Shown piece after piece: positions 34,072 through 41,200 of a stretch of DNA of 64,000 nt. Location: positions 1-64,000 of the forward strand of contig JAICSO010000022.1 in the NCBI GenBank assembly GCA_025936825.1. Direction: 5' to 3'. The position numbers and the translations under genes are program-made. The stretch comes from Terriglobales bacterium. Its GTDB lineage: Bacteria; Acidobacteriota; Terriglobia; Terriglobales; Acidobacteriaceae. The notes under the pieces are model-generated. The model had not been told where the DNA came from, did not search any database, and saw only the letters and a list, made by a program, of their open reading frames with translations. Positions within the stretch are counted from its first letter, which is position 1. Each line of letters begins with the position of its first letter.

Positions 34072-35019
34072 TTGCCTTTCTCGGCCAATACTCCTTCTGT
34101 TCGCGATTTGCGCTCCGGCGATGCGCGCGCATTAGCACGTGCCATATCTGTTGTCGAAAACCACGCGCCGGGCTGGATCGAACTACTGAAGGATTTATTT
34201 CCCCACACAGGCCGTGCGCTCACACTCGGGCTGACTGGGTCACCTGGGGCAGGGAAGAGCACACTGGTCGATCAATTGGCGAAGCTCTATCGGAAAGACG
34301 ATCAGAAGGTCGGAATTATTGCGGTCGATCCCACCAGCCCCTACACTGGGGGCGCGATCCTCGGGGATCGCATTCGCATGCAGGACCACTTCTCCGATGC
34401 CGGTGTTTACATTCGCAGCATGGCGACTCGGGGGTCGCTGGGAGGATTGGCGCGCGCGACCGGCGATGTGTCTCTAGTAATCGATGCAGCCGGACGCGAC
34501 ATTGTCATGGTTGAAACTGTCGGAGTCGGGCAGGACGAAGTAGACATTGTCCGCGTCGCCGACATCACAATCGTGATTCTTGTTCCCGGCATGGGCGACG
34601 ATGTGCAAATCATTAAGGCTGGGATCATGGAGATCGCCGACATCTTCGTGATCAATAAGAGCGATCACGAAGGTAGCGAGCGCGTGGAAAAAGAAATTCG
34701 CGCGTTGCAGTCGCTGGCGACGCGGCAGGACGGCTGGGCGCCGCCTGTGGTGAAGACGGTTGCGACGACTGCGACTGGTGTGCAGGAGTTGGCAGATGCC
34801 ATCACGAAATATCGGCAGTTTCTGCTCAGCAAGGACCTGTTGCGGAAACGGCGCGCCGACAATTGGGAGACGCGGCTGGTCGAGATGCTCCGGGACACAC
34901 TTCTGGAAAAGGCGCGAGCGCAGTTGTCGGCCAGAGATCTGTCTCGTTTAGCCGCTGACATTGCGGAGCACAAGCGCGATCCGTATTCTGTGATCGAGGA
35001 GATTGTGGGAACGGTGTGA
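34072..35019 (+). CDS. meaB: MeaB/ArgK-family GTPase (methylmalonyl-CoA mutase chaperone)
   Basis: 315 residues from TTG 34072. A SIMIBI-type GTPase: P-loop 'GSPGAGKSTLVDQLA', 'AVDPTSPYTGGAILGDRIRM', 'VETVGVGQDEVDI' (switch II) and 'INKSDHEGSER' (NKxD). MeaB loads and protects adenosylcobalamin in methylmalonyl-CoA mutase. The mutase large subunit gene lies about 8 kb upstream and the epimerase gene directly follows, so the assignment is well supported by context. Confidence 0.93.
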   Translation: MPFSANTPSVRDLRSGDARALARAISVVENHAPGWIELLKDLFPHTGRALTLGLTGSPGAGKSTLVDQLAKLYRKDDQKVGIIAVDPTSPYTGGAILGDRIRMQDHFSDAGVYIRSMATRGSLGGLARATGDVSLVIDAAGRDIVMVETVGVGQDEVDIVRVADITIVILVPGMGDDVQIIKAGIMEIADIFVINKSDHEGSERVEKEIRALQSLATRQDGWAPPVVKTVATTATGVQELADAITKYRQFLLSKDLLRKRRADNWETRLVEMLRDTLLEKARAQLSARDLSRLAADIAEHKRDPYSVIEEIVGTV

Positions 35020-35020
35020 G

Positions 35021-35138
35021 GTGTGGCGCGGGCGCCCTCGCCCGCGTAGAAGTTTCAAGAGCGAAAACGCTCCGAATTGCTGTTTCATTTCGTTGTTTGA
35101 TGTGTTGCTTTTCGCGGGCGAGTGCGCCCGCGCCACAT
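35021..35138. repeat. REP-like inverted pair (BIME-like)
   Basis: Two 26-base arms (35021-35046 and 35113-35138) are inverted copies of each other with two mismatches. Each arm also contains its own perfect hairpin, CGCGGGCG-N4-CGCCCGCG, flanked by GTGG/CCAC. The 66-base spacer shows no gene. It lies exactly between meaB and the epimerase gene. Confidence 0.85.
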
Positions 35139-35144
35139 GAGACG

Positions 35145-35540
35145 ATGAGCTTTTCTCTCGACCATATCGGCATTGCGGTGAAGTCGCTAGCGCAGGCCAA
35201 AGCGATTTACGAGAAGCTGGGACTGCCTATTGCTGCGGAAGAAGTCGTGCCAGACGAGAAGGTGCGGGTCGTGATGGTGCCTGTCGAGAACACTCGCATC
35301 GAATTGCTTCAGGCCACCAGCGATGATTCACCGATCGCGAACTTCATTGCGAAACGCGGTGGAGGTTTGCATCACGTCTGTTTACGTGTTCCTGATCTAA
35401 GCGCGGCGGTGAAACGGCTGAAGGCCGATGGAGTGCGCCTGGTTTCGGATGAGATAAAAACTGGCGCTGGTGGTCACCGGTACATATTTATTCATCCCCA
35501 CAGCGCCGGCGGCGTGCTTGTGGAGTTGGTGGAATCGTGA
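35145..35540 (+). CDS. mce: Methylmalonyl-CoA epimerase
   Basis: 131 residues from ATG 35145; the longer open frame upstream runs through the REP-like repeat and is rejected. A vicinal-oxygen-chelate fold protein: 'LDHIGIAVKSLAQAKAIYEK' (metal-ligand His), 'IELLQATSDDSPIANFI', 'GGGLHHVCLRVPDL' (second His) and 'GGVLVELVE' (terminal Glu). It interconverts (S)- and (R)-methylmalonyl-CoA, feeding the mutase. Its clustering with meaB confirms the pathway. Confidence 0.93.
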   Translation: MSFSLDHIGIAVKSLAQAKAIYEKLGLPIAAEEVVPDEKVRVVMVPVENTRIELLQATSDDSPIANFIAKRGGGLHHVCLRVPDLSAAVKRLKADGVRLVSDEIKTGAGGHRYIFIHPHSAGGVLVELVES

Positions 35541-35721
35541 GCAGTGCCGCAAGTTGAGCGAACCGAGACCTCATTAATGCACGCGAGATCCCCATTCGAC
35601 TTCTTCCGGCATGCGCCGTCAGTCGCTCAGGGCAGGCTCTCCGCCCGCTGGTGAGAGCGCGGGCGTTCGGGATGACGCAGTTTAGTAGTGTTCAACCTCT
35701 TCACTGATATCCTGATCCCTC

Positions 35722-36396
35722 ATGCTGATTCTGGCTGTAGATACTTCTGGCAAGCAGGGCAGCATTGCGCTCGTCGAATGCGGCGCGGAATCGACGCGCA
35801 CGCTAGACGTCCATCCTCTCGAGGGTGGCACTTTCTCGGCGCAACTGGTGCCCCAGATTGCAGCTCTCCTTCAGAATCATGGGTTGACGAAGAACCACAT
35901 CGATACGTTTGTGGTCGTTTCGGGCCCAGGTTCATTCACCGGACTGCGAGTCGGGCTTGCAGCGATCAAGGCCCTTGGAGAAATTCTTGCTAAGCCCATC
36001 GTGCCTGTCTCGCTGCTAGAAACGATCGCCGTTAGTGCCAGGATTGATGGCCGCATCGCTGCCGCCACGGATGCCGGCCGTGGAGAAATCTATGTGGGGA
36101 TTTATGACGTTCAGAATGGAATTACAAGTTGTGTTTCCGAGCAGGTAATTACCTCTGCAGATCTCGCCAGTGAATTTGCGGGTGCGCGCCTAGTTACGCG
36201 TGATCAAAAGCTAGCCAGCGACCTCACACAAAAAGGAGTACCCATTCAGCAGGTCGCCGCGCCTGCGGCTGACGACATCGCTCGGATAGGTTTTGAGAAA
36301 CTTCAGCGAGGCGAGACCGTCTCTCCCGAGGCCCTGGACGCGACCTACATCCGGCGCAGTGAGGCCGAAATCAAGTTCGCTGAACGGACACGATGA
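35722..36396 (+). CDS. tsaB: tRNA threonylcarbamoyladenosine biosynthesis protein TsaB
   Basis: 224 residues with an ASKHA fold: 'ILAVDTSGKQGSIAL' (phosphate loop 1) and 'VVVSGPGSFTGLRVGLAAIK', the TsaB hallmark. TsaB works with TsaD and TsaE to make t6A37 in tRNAs reading ANN codons. Its stop overlaps the next start (ATGA), which encodes a RimI-type acetyltransferase; tsaB-rimI pairing is frequent in bacteria. Confidence 0.93.
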   Translation: MLILAVDTSGKQGSIALVECGAESTRTLDVHPLEGGTFSAQLVPQIAALLQNHGLTKNHIDTFVVVSGPGSFTGLRVGLAAIKALGEILAKPIVPVSLLETIAVSARIDGRIAAATDAGRGEIYVGIYDVQNGITSCVSEQVITSADLASEFAGARLVTRDQKLASDLTQKGVPIQQVAAPAADDIARIGFEKLQRGETVSPEALDATYIRRSEAEIKFAERTR

Positions 36397-37220
36397 GCGC
36401 GCGCAGCACGACTGAAGTCCTTTTTATCGCTGCCTGGTTATTCGAGGTGAAACCGGAACATCGGTCCGCGTTTGAACGTGCGTACGGTCCCAATGGCGAG
36501 TGGGTGCGTTTGTTTCGCACAGGGGACGGCTATCTCAGAACCGAACTGCACCGCGATCCCAATAATCCCGACCACTACATCACACTGGACTTCTGGCAGA
36601 CCCGTGAGCAATACGACGCATTTCGGGAACAGTCAAAATCGGCCTACGAGGAGATTGATGCGAAGTGTGAGCGTCTGACCGCACGCGAACGATTGCTTGG
36701 GGATTTCGCTGATCTCGCATCGCTGCATGCCGCGTTCCCCCAACTTGGATCAGAAACACAAGTTGAGCCGACCTACACGATTCGCCCCGTCACCCCAGGC
36801 GACATCCCCGAAATCATGCGCCTCGAACAGGCCGCACCGTCGGCCGCGCACTGGACGAAAGAAGCGTACGAGGCGATTCGACGCAGCGATGCTCCACCCC
36901 GGGTCGTGCTGCTTGCGGAGAGAACCGACTCCACGCTCTGCGGATTCGTTGTCGGCCGCATCGTCACCGACGAATGTGAACTCGAAAACATCGTTGTGAA
37001 TGCAGTTACCTCGAGGCAGGGCATCGGATCAGCGTTGCTGGAAGAACTTTCCCAAGCTGCGCGGCAAGGCGGCGCAAAGCGAATCTTTCTCGAAGTGCGC
37101 GAATCCAATTTGCCCGCTCGCGGTCTCTACGAAAAACTCGGATTCACTCGCGACGGCGAACGCGTCGCCTACTACTCCGATCCCACCGAAAACGCGATTT
37201 TGTACTCGCTAAAGCTGTAA
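36393..37220 (+). CDS. Fusion of an ABM-like ferredoxin-fold domain with a RimI-type GNAT acetyltransferase
   Basis: 275 residues. Residues 1-~105 look like a dimeric alpha/beta-barrel (ABM/NIPSNAP-type) domain: 'FIAAWLFEVKPEHRSAFERA' and 'YITLDFWQTREQYDAFRE'. Residues ~130-275 are a GNAT N-acetyltransferase with 'IRPVTPGDIPEIMRLE', acetyl-CoA loop 'RQGIGSALLEELSQAARQGG' and 'LEVRESNLPARGLYEKLGF', close to RimI, which acetylates ribosomal protein S18. The 4-base overlap with tsaB supports the RimI call. Whether the extra domain binds a ligand or only dimerises is unknown. Confidence 0.8.
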   Translation: MSARSTTEVLFIAAWLFEVKPEHRSAFERAYGPNGEWVRLFRTGDGYLRTELHRDPNNPDHYITLDFWQTREQYDAFREQSKSAYEEIDAKCERLTARERLLGDFADLASLHAAFPQLGSETQVEPTYTIRPVTPGDIPEIMRLEQAAPSAAHWTKEAYEAIRRSDAPPRVVLLAERTDSTLCGFVVGRIVTDECELENIVVNAVTSRQGIGSALLEELSQAARQGGAKRIFLEVRESNLPARGLYEKLGFTRDGERVAYYSDPTENAILYSLKL

Positions 37221-37358
37221 ACTGCCCTGATTCCTGTGCAAACAAGCCATGCCCTTTCTATTACTTGAGAGTGAACGTTTGTTGAAAATTCATCGTTGAA
37301 CCAGTGCTGATCCCATGCTAGCCTTACCTCACAATTTGAATACAGGAGGTCTTGCAGG

Positions 37359-37592
37359 ATGCTAGCCTCTAGAGATCAACTCCTGGCCACGCACGAAGAA
37401 TTCCGCAAGCTGGCCCAAGAGCATTCATCCTACGAACAACGTCTTTCCTCTCTCACCCACAAGCGGTACTTAACCGACGACGAAAAGCTGGAAGAAGTCA
37501 GGCTGAAGAAGTTGAAGCTGCGCCTCAAGGACCAGATGGAGTCTATTGAGCGCCAGTACCGTGAAGCCGTGCAGCACGGCCAAGTAGCCTAA
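37359..37592 (+). CDS. DUF465/YdcH-family small helical protein
   Basis: 77 residues after a strong AGGAGG site. Two long helices ('DQLLATHEEFRKLAQEHSSY' and 'KLEEVRLKKLKLRLKDQMES') with a loop 'LTHKRYLTDDEK' match the DUF465 (YdcH) fold, a helical hairpin of unknown function. A rho-independent terminator follows about 50 bases after the stop, so the gene appears to be monocistronic. Confidence 0.85.
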   Translation: MLASRDQLLATHEEFRKLAQEHSSYEQRLSSLTHKRYLTDDEKLEEVRLKKLKLRLKDQMESIERQYREAVQHGQVA

Positions 37593-37644
37593 GAAACCTC
37601 GAACTGAAGCCCGTCCGTGGACGGTATGGGATTCCTATATCCGG

Positions 37645-37673
37645 AAGGCGCGCCAAGCGCCTTTTCGTTTTTC
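37645..37673 (+). terminator. Rho-independent terminator after the DUF465 gene
   Basis: A perfect 7-base stem AAGGCGC/GCGCCTT with a 5-base loop (GCCAA) is followed by TTCGTTTTT. It is correctly placed to end transcription of the 37359-37592 gene. Confidence 0.85.
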
Positions 37674-37675
37674 TA

Positions 37676-37875
37676 AAGAAGCTCTTAGCTTCTAGCCTAT
37701 GGTTCTTGGCCTTTAGCTCTTAATTTTTCACTCCTCCACCTCTCGCGCCGCAAGCACTCATACAATTGTGTTCGCGCTCAGAGTTGTGGGAGGAGAGACC
37801 GGTTAGGCCAGTCAACAGCGTGATCGTCGACTCCTCAGCTAAGAGCTAAAAGCTAACAGCTGAGAGCTTGTTTTT
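37676..37875. repeat. Self-complementary AGCTCTTAGC-type word repeat upstream of psd
   Basis: Words such as GCTCTTAGCTTCTAGCC (left part) recur as complements near the right end (CAGCTAAGAGCTAAAAGCTA), so the two ends can pair across about 130 bases. The family is shared with 26,815-26,950. The rest of the 37,593-37,903 gap holds only the terminator and the psd leader. Confidence 0.6.
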
Positions 37876-37903
37876 CCCGTGCAATATAATTCCCTAAGCT
37901 CCC

Positions 37904-38572
37904 ATGGTTCGCGACGGCTACTACTACGGATTCGTGCTGTTCGGGGCGGCTGTGCTCATTGGATGGCTCACCACCCCGGTGTGGGCCGCGATTCCGGTGC
38001 TGCTGGCCTGCTTCTTTATGTGGTTCTTCCGGGACCCAGAGCGCGCAATACCGTCTGAACCCGGGCTCGTGGTGGCTCCTGCAGATGGCAAAGTCACAGC
38101 TGTGACGCCCTCAACCCTGAACGGTAAGGAATACACTCGCCTGAGCATCTTCCTGAACGTCTTTAACGTGCACGTGAACCGGTCGCCAATGGGCGGGGTG
38201 ATTCGCTCCGCGAAGTATCAGGAAGGCAAATTTCTGAATGCGATGAACGAGGCATGCGCCGACCTGAACGAGCAGAACACGGTTGTTGTGGAAGGCGAAG
38301 GCCACACGCTTGTGTTCAAGCAAATCGCTGGTCTTTTGGCGCGTCGCGTCGTGTTCACGAAGAAGGTCGGTGATACCGTGCGTCGCGGCGAGCGTATTGG
38401 ATTGATGAAGTTCAGTTCTCGCATGGACGTTTTTCTGGAGCGCTCGGCGGCCATCCAAGTCAAAGCTGGGGATTATGTGAAAGGCGGCTCGTCGGTGTTG
38501 GCAGTTCTTAGCATCGAATCGAAGCAGGCCGGCGAAGCAACGCATACTCGCATATCTCAGGGGAGGCGTTGA
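37904..38572 (+). CDS. psd: Phosphatidylserine decarboxylase proenzyme
   Basis: 222 residues, short PSD-A type. Two N-terminal hydrophobic segments ('FVLFGAAVLIGWLT', 'AIPVLLACFFMWFF') are followed by 'LSIFLNVFNVHVNRSPMGGV' and the self-cleavage site 'GGSSVLA' near residue 193, where Ser becomes the pyruvoyl group. It converts phosphatidylserine to phosphatidylethanolamine. The stop overlaps the pssA start by one base (TGATG), placing both steps of PE synthesis in one operon. Confidence 0.93.
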   Translation: MVRDGYYYGFVLFGAAVLIGWLTTPVWAAIPVLLACFFMWFFRDPERAIPSEPGLVVAPADGKVTAVTPSTLNGKEYTRLSIFLNVFNVHVNRSPMGGVIRSAKYQEGKFLNAMNEACADLNEQNTVVVEGEGHTLVFKQIAGLLARRVVFTKKVGDTVRRGERIGLMKFSSRMDVFLERSAAIQVKAGDYVKGGSSVLAVLSIESKQAGEATHTRISQGRR

Positions 38573-39492
38573 TGGAGAGCTCAATCGAGCGGACACCAAG
38601 CCGCCGTGCAGGAGATCAGAGACCGCGCCGCATGCGGCGCGGAATGTACATCCTGCCATCGATGTTTACCGCGGCAAATGTGCTGCTGGGTTTTTTCGCG
38701 ATCCTGCAGGTGATTTATGGCTCGATTGCGCATGCAGTTGCGCAAGCGACACATGCCGCGCTGCAAGGGCCTCCGCATTTCGATAATGCAGCGAAGGCAA
38801 TCGGGTTCGCGGTGCTGTTCGACGGACTCGACGGCCGCATTGCCCGCATGACCGGCACGACTAGCGACTTTGGCCGTGAACTGGATTCGCTGGCTGACGT
38901 GATCACCTTCGGCATTGCTCCCGCGCTTCTCGCATGGGCATGGGGCTTTAGCGAGATCACGAACGCCGGCCCGAATCCCGGTCTGATTGTGACGCTGGGG
39001 CGTGCAGGTGCGGTGGCAGCTTTCCTCTTCTTAATTGCAGGCGCGAGCCGCCTAGCGCGCTTTAATATCCAGGTCAATCCACAGCCATCAAACCCTGGTC
39101 GTCCCGACAAGAAGTATTTTGTTGGCATGCCAATTCCCGCCGGTGCCGGCGTGGTGGCGGCAGTTGTGCACTATTTCAGTGGCGACCCGCTGGATCGCTG
39201 GTTTGTGGCGCTGGTCTGGCTCTTGATTGTGGTGACGGTGTCGTACCTGATGGTCAGCACCTGGCGTTTTTACAGCTTCAAGGACATCAATCTGAACGCG
39301 CGCCACCCCGCTCGGTTGGTAGTTTTGTTGGGGCTTCTGGTCGCGTCAATCGTGCTGTTTTCTAAGCCAGTGCTCTTCGTGATCGCGCTGACTTACATGT
39401 TGTCGGGAATTTTCTGGCGCCTGCACTGGCTCTTCCGGCGTAAACGGAATCCGCCTCCGCCGCCCTATACCGAGGCGTCACAAACATCATGA
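38572..39492 (+). CDS. pssA: CDP-diacylglycerol-serine O-phosphatidyltransferase
   Basis: 306 residues with several membrane segments. The CDP-alcohol phosphatidyltransferase motif is complete: 'DGLDGRIARMTGTTSDFGRE' continuing with LDSLAD (DGxxAR-x8-G-x3-D-x3-D pattern). It makes phosphatidylserine from CDP-diacylglycerol and serine, the substrate for psd. The C-terminal tail is basic and Pro-rich. A TTG one codon earlier is possible; ATG 38572 is preferred. Its stop overlaps the next gene by 4 bases. Confidence 0.92.
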   Translation: MESSIERTPSRRAGDQRPRRMRRGMYILPSMFTAANVLLGFFAILQVIYGSIAHAVAQATHAALQGPPHFDNAAKAIGFAVLFDGLDGRIARMTGTTSDFGRELDSLADVITFGIAPALLAWAWGFSEITNAGPNPGLIVTLGRAGAVAAFLFLIAGASRLARFNIQVNPQPSNPGRPDKKYFVGMPIPAGAGVVAAVVHYFSGDPLDRWFVALVWLLIVVTVSYLMVSTWRFYSFKDINLNARHPARLVVLLGLLVASIVLFSKPVLFVIALTYMLSGIFWRLHWLFRRKRNPPPPPYTEASQTS

Positions 39493-40562
39493 ACACGAAC
39501 GTCAAAACCGCGGGTTCGACGACGTCGAAATCGGCGCAAGGCTTCTACCGCGTCGCTATCGTCGGGGCCGGGTCGCTCAAAGGCAAAGAAGTGGCCGAAC
39601 TCATCGACCAGCGAAATTTTCCCGCAGTGGATGTGAAGCTGCTCGATGACGATGAATCGCTGGGCCAACTCGAAGCCATGAAGGACGAGATCACCTTCAT
39701 CCAGAGTGTTCGCTCGGAGCATTTCGACAAAATTGATTTCACGTTTTTCGCTTCCGATGCGGATTGCACGCGGAAGAATTTCAAGCAGGTTCAGGCAGCG
39801 GGCAGCGCAATTGTCGATCTGTCATACGCCCTCGAGAATGAGCCTGGCGCTACGATTCGCGCGCCCTGGGTGCAGCGGCAGTTGGGCCAGGTGGATGCGC
39901 TCGATTTGCAACCTGGGCCTGCGGTGGTTGCGCATCCTGCAGCCCTGGTGCTTGCTTTGCTTCTGGGGCGATTGCGCGCGACATCGCCAATCACAAAAGC
40001 CGTGGCGACTGTACTTCAGCCGGCTTCCGAGCACGGGCAAAAGGGGATGGACGAACTGCACGAGCAGACTGTAAGCCTCCTTTCGTTCCAGCAACTGCCG
40101 AAGAAACAGTTCGACGTGCAAGTCGCGTTCAACTTGGTTTCGCGCTACGGGGAACAGGCGTCGTCCTCGCTACTGGCGGTCAGTGAGCGCGTGGTTAATC
40201 ACTACAAGAAGATTTCGCCAGAGCAGAACCTGGTGCCGTCTGTTGTGGTCGTACAAGCGCCGACATTCCACGGCTATGCGATTTCGCTGAATGTCACGGT
40301 TTCCGGCGCTGCAGACGTTGACGAGCTGTCGAAGGCCTTAGCGGGAGAACATGTTTCGCTGATCCCTGGATCGCAGGAAGCGCCCAATAACGTGAATGCG
40401 GCTGGCCAGGGAGACATTCTGGTGTCGGTTGCGCCGGATTCGTCGAATGCGAACTCAGCTTGGTTGTGGATTGCCTTCGACAACCTGCGGGTGGCCGCCA
40501 CCACCGCCGTTGAATGCGCCGAAGCGATGGCGGCATCGCGTCCCCGAGGGCAGGTGCAATGA
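39489..40562 (+). CDS. Aspartate-semialdehyde dehydrogenase-like protein lacking the catalytic cysteine
   Basis: 357 residues. The N-terminal Rossmann fold begins 'RVAIVGAGSLKGKEVAELID', and the arrangement 'IDFTFFASDADCTRKNF' then 'AGSAIVDLSYALENEPGA' is that of the Asd/USG-1 family. In true Asd the active-site segment reads roughly N-x-x-C-x-T; here the equivalent is 'VVAHPAALVLALLLGRL', with no cysteine, and the dimerisation-domain catalytic His motif is also absent. It therefore probably lacks dehydrogenase activity, like USG-1-type paralogues. It is embedded in the psd-pssA-lptE-holA operon with 4-base overlaps on both sides. Confidence 0.8.
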   Translation: MNTNVKTAGSTTSKSAQGFYRVAIVGAGSLKGKEVAELIDQRNFPAVDVKLLDDDESLGQLEAMKDEITFIQSVRSEHFDKIDFTFFASDADCTRKNFKQVQAAGSAIVDLSYALENEPGATIRAPWVQRQLGQVDALDLQPGPAVVAHPAALVLALLLGRLRATSPITKAVATVLQPASEHGQKGMDELHEQTVSLLSFQQLPKKQFDVQVAFNLVSRYGEQASSSLLAVSERVVNHYKKISPEQNLVPSVVVVQAPTFHGYAISLNVTVSGAADVDELSKALAGEHVSLIPGSQEAPNNVNAAGQGDILVSVAPDSSNANSAWLWIAFDNLRVAATTAVECAEAMAASRPRGQVQ

Positions 40563-41200
40563 GGCGGGCGATCTCGGCCGTCCCTACGGGACTCAGGTCA
40601 TTCTTCTTATCTTTCCCAGCGCTTCCGCGCTGGGCTAAGCTTGGCCGCCCCTTCGGGGCTGCGCTGTTTAGAAGGCAGAGATTCTGGTTTTCAGTTAGCG
40701 CTGTTTTGGTTTGTTTCTCTTTTAACCTGACCGCCTGCGGGTACCATACCGCCGGCCATGCAAACCTGCTTCCTTCTGATCTGCGTACCATTGCGATACC
40801 GGCATTCGTCAACCAGACGCAGACTTACAAAATCGAGCAGACTCTCACGTCCAGTGTCGTGCAGGAGTTTGTAACTCGAACCAATTACCACATCACCCAA
40901 GATCCGAAGTCGGCTGACGCCGCGCTGCACGGCCTTGTGCTCTCCACCTATACGACGCCGCTCACCTATGATACGAAGACCGGCCGCGCTTCCAGCGTGC
41001 TGGTGATTGTGAGCATGAGCGTGTCGCTCAAAGACAGGCAAGGCAGAGTGCTGTACGAGAATCCGTCGTATACCTTTCGCGAGCAGTACCAGGTCTCGCA
41101 AGAATTGAGCAGCTTCTTCGAGGAAGACTCGCCGGCATTTCAGCGATTGTCGAGAGATTTTGCTCGCACCCTGGTTTCCAATGTCCTGGAGGCGTTCTGA
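40559..41200 (+). CDS. lptE: LPS-assembly lipoprotein LptE with a repeat-derived N-terminal extension
   Basis: 213 residues from ATG 40559, which overlaps the previous stop (ATGA). A lipobox 'LTAC' is followed by GYHTAG; the mature part ('ADAALHGLVLSTYTTPLTY', 'LVIVSMSVSLKDRQGRVLYE') matches LptE, the plug partner of the LptD outer-membrane LPS translocon. The lipobox comes unusually late, about residue 60. The preceding 40 residues are encoded by a hairpin-rich repeat (40575-40662). A later, non-ATG start closer to 'FWFSVSAVLVCFSF' is possible. Confidence 0.85.
   Translation: MRRAISAVPTGLRSFFLSFPALPRWAKLGRPFGAALFRRQRFWFSVSAVLVCFSFNLTACGYHTAGHANLLPSDLRTIAIPAFVNQTQTYKIEQTLTSSVVQEFVTRTNYHITQDPKSADAALHGLVLSTYTTPLTYDTKTGRASSVLVIVSMSVSLKDRQGRVLYENPSYTFREQYQVSQELSSFFEEDSPAFQRLSRDFARTLVSNVLEAF
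40575..40662. repeat. Hairpin-rich repeat inserted in the lptE leader
   Basis: Three short perfect hairpins in a row: GTCCC-TAC-GGGAC (40580-40592), CCCAGCGC-TTCC-GCGCTGGG (40615-40634) and GCCCC-TTC-GGGGC (40647-40659). The composition and TTC(C) loops are typical of dispersed palindromic repeats that I recall from acidobacterial genomes. It lies within the region translated as the signal-peptide extension of LptE. Confidence 0.75.

Noticed and set aside
35016-35144. N-terminal extension of the methylmalonyl-CoA epimerase
   Set aside because: The extension is read from the REP-like inverted repeat; the conserved family start is at 35145.
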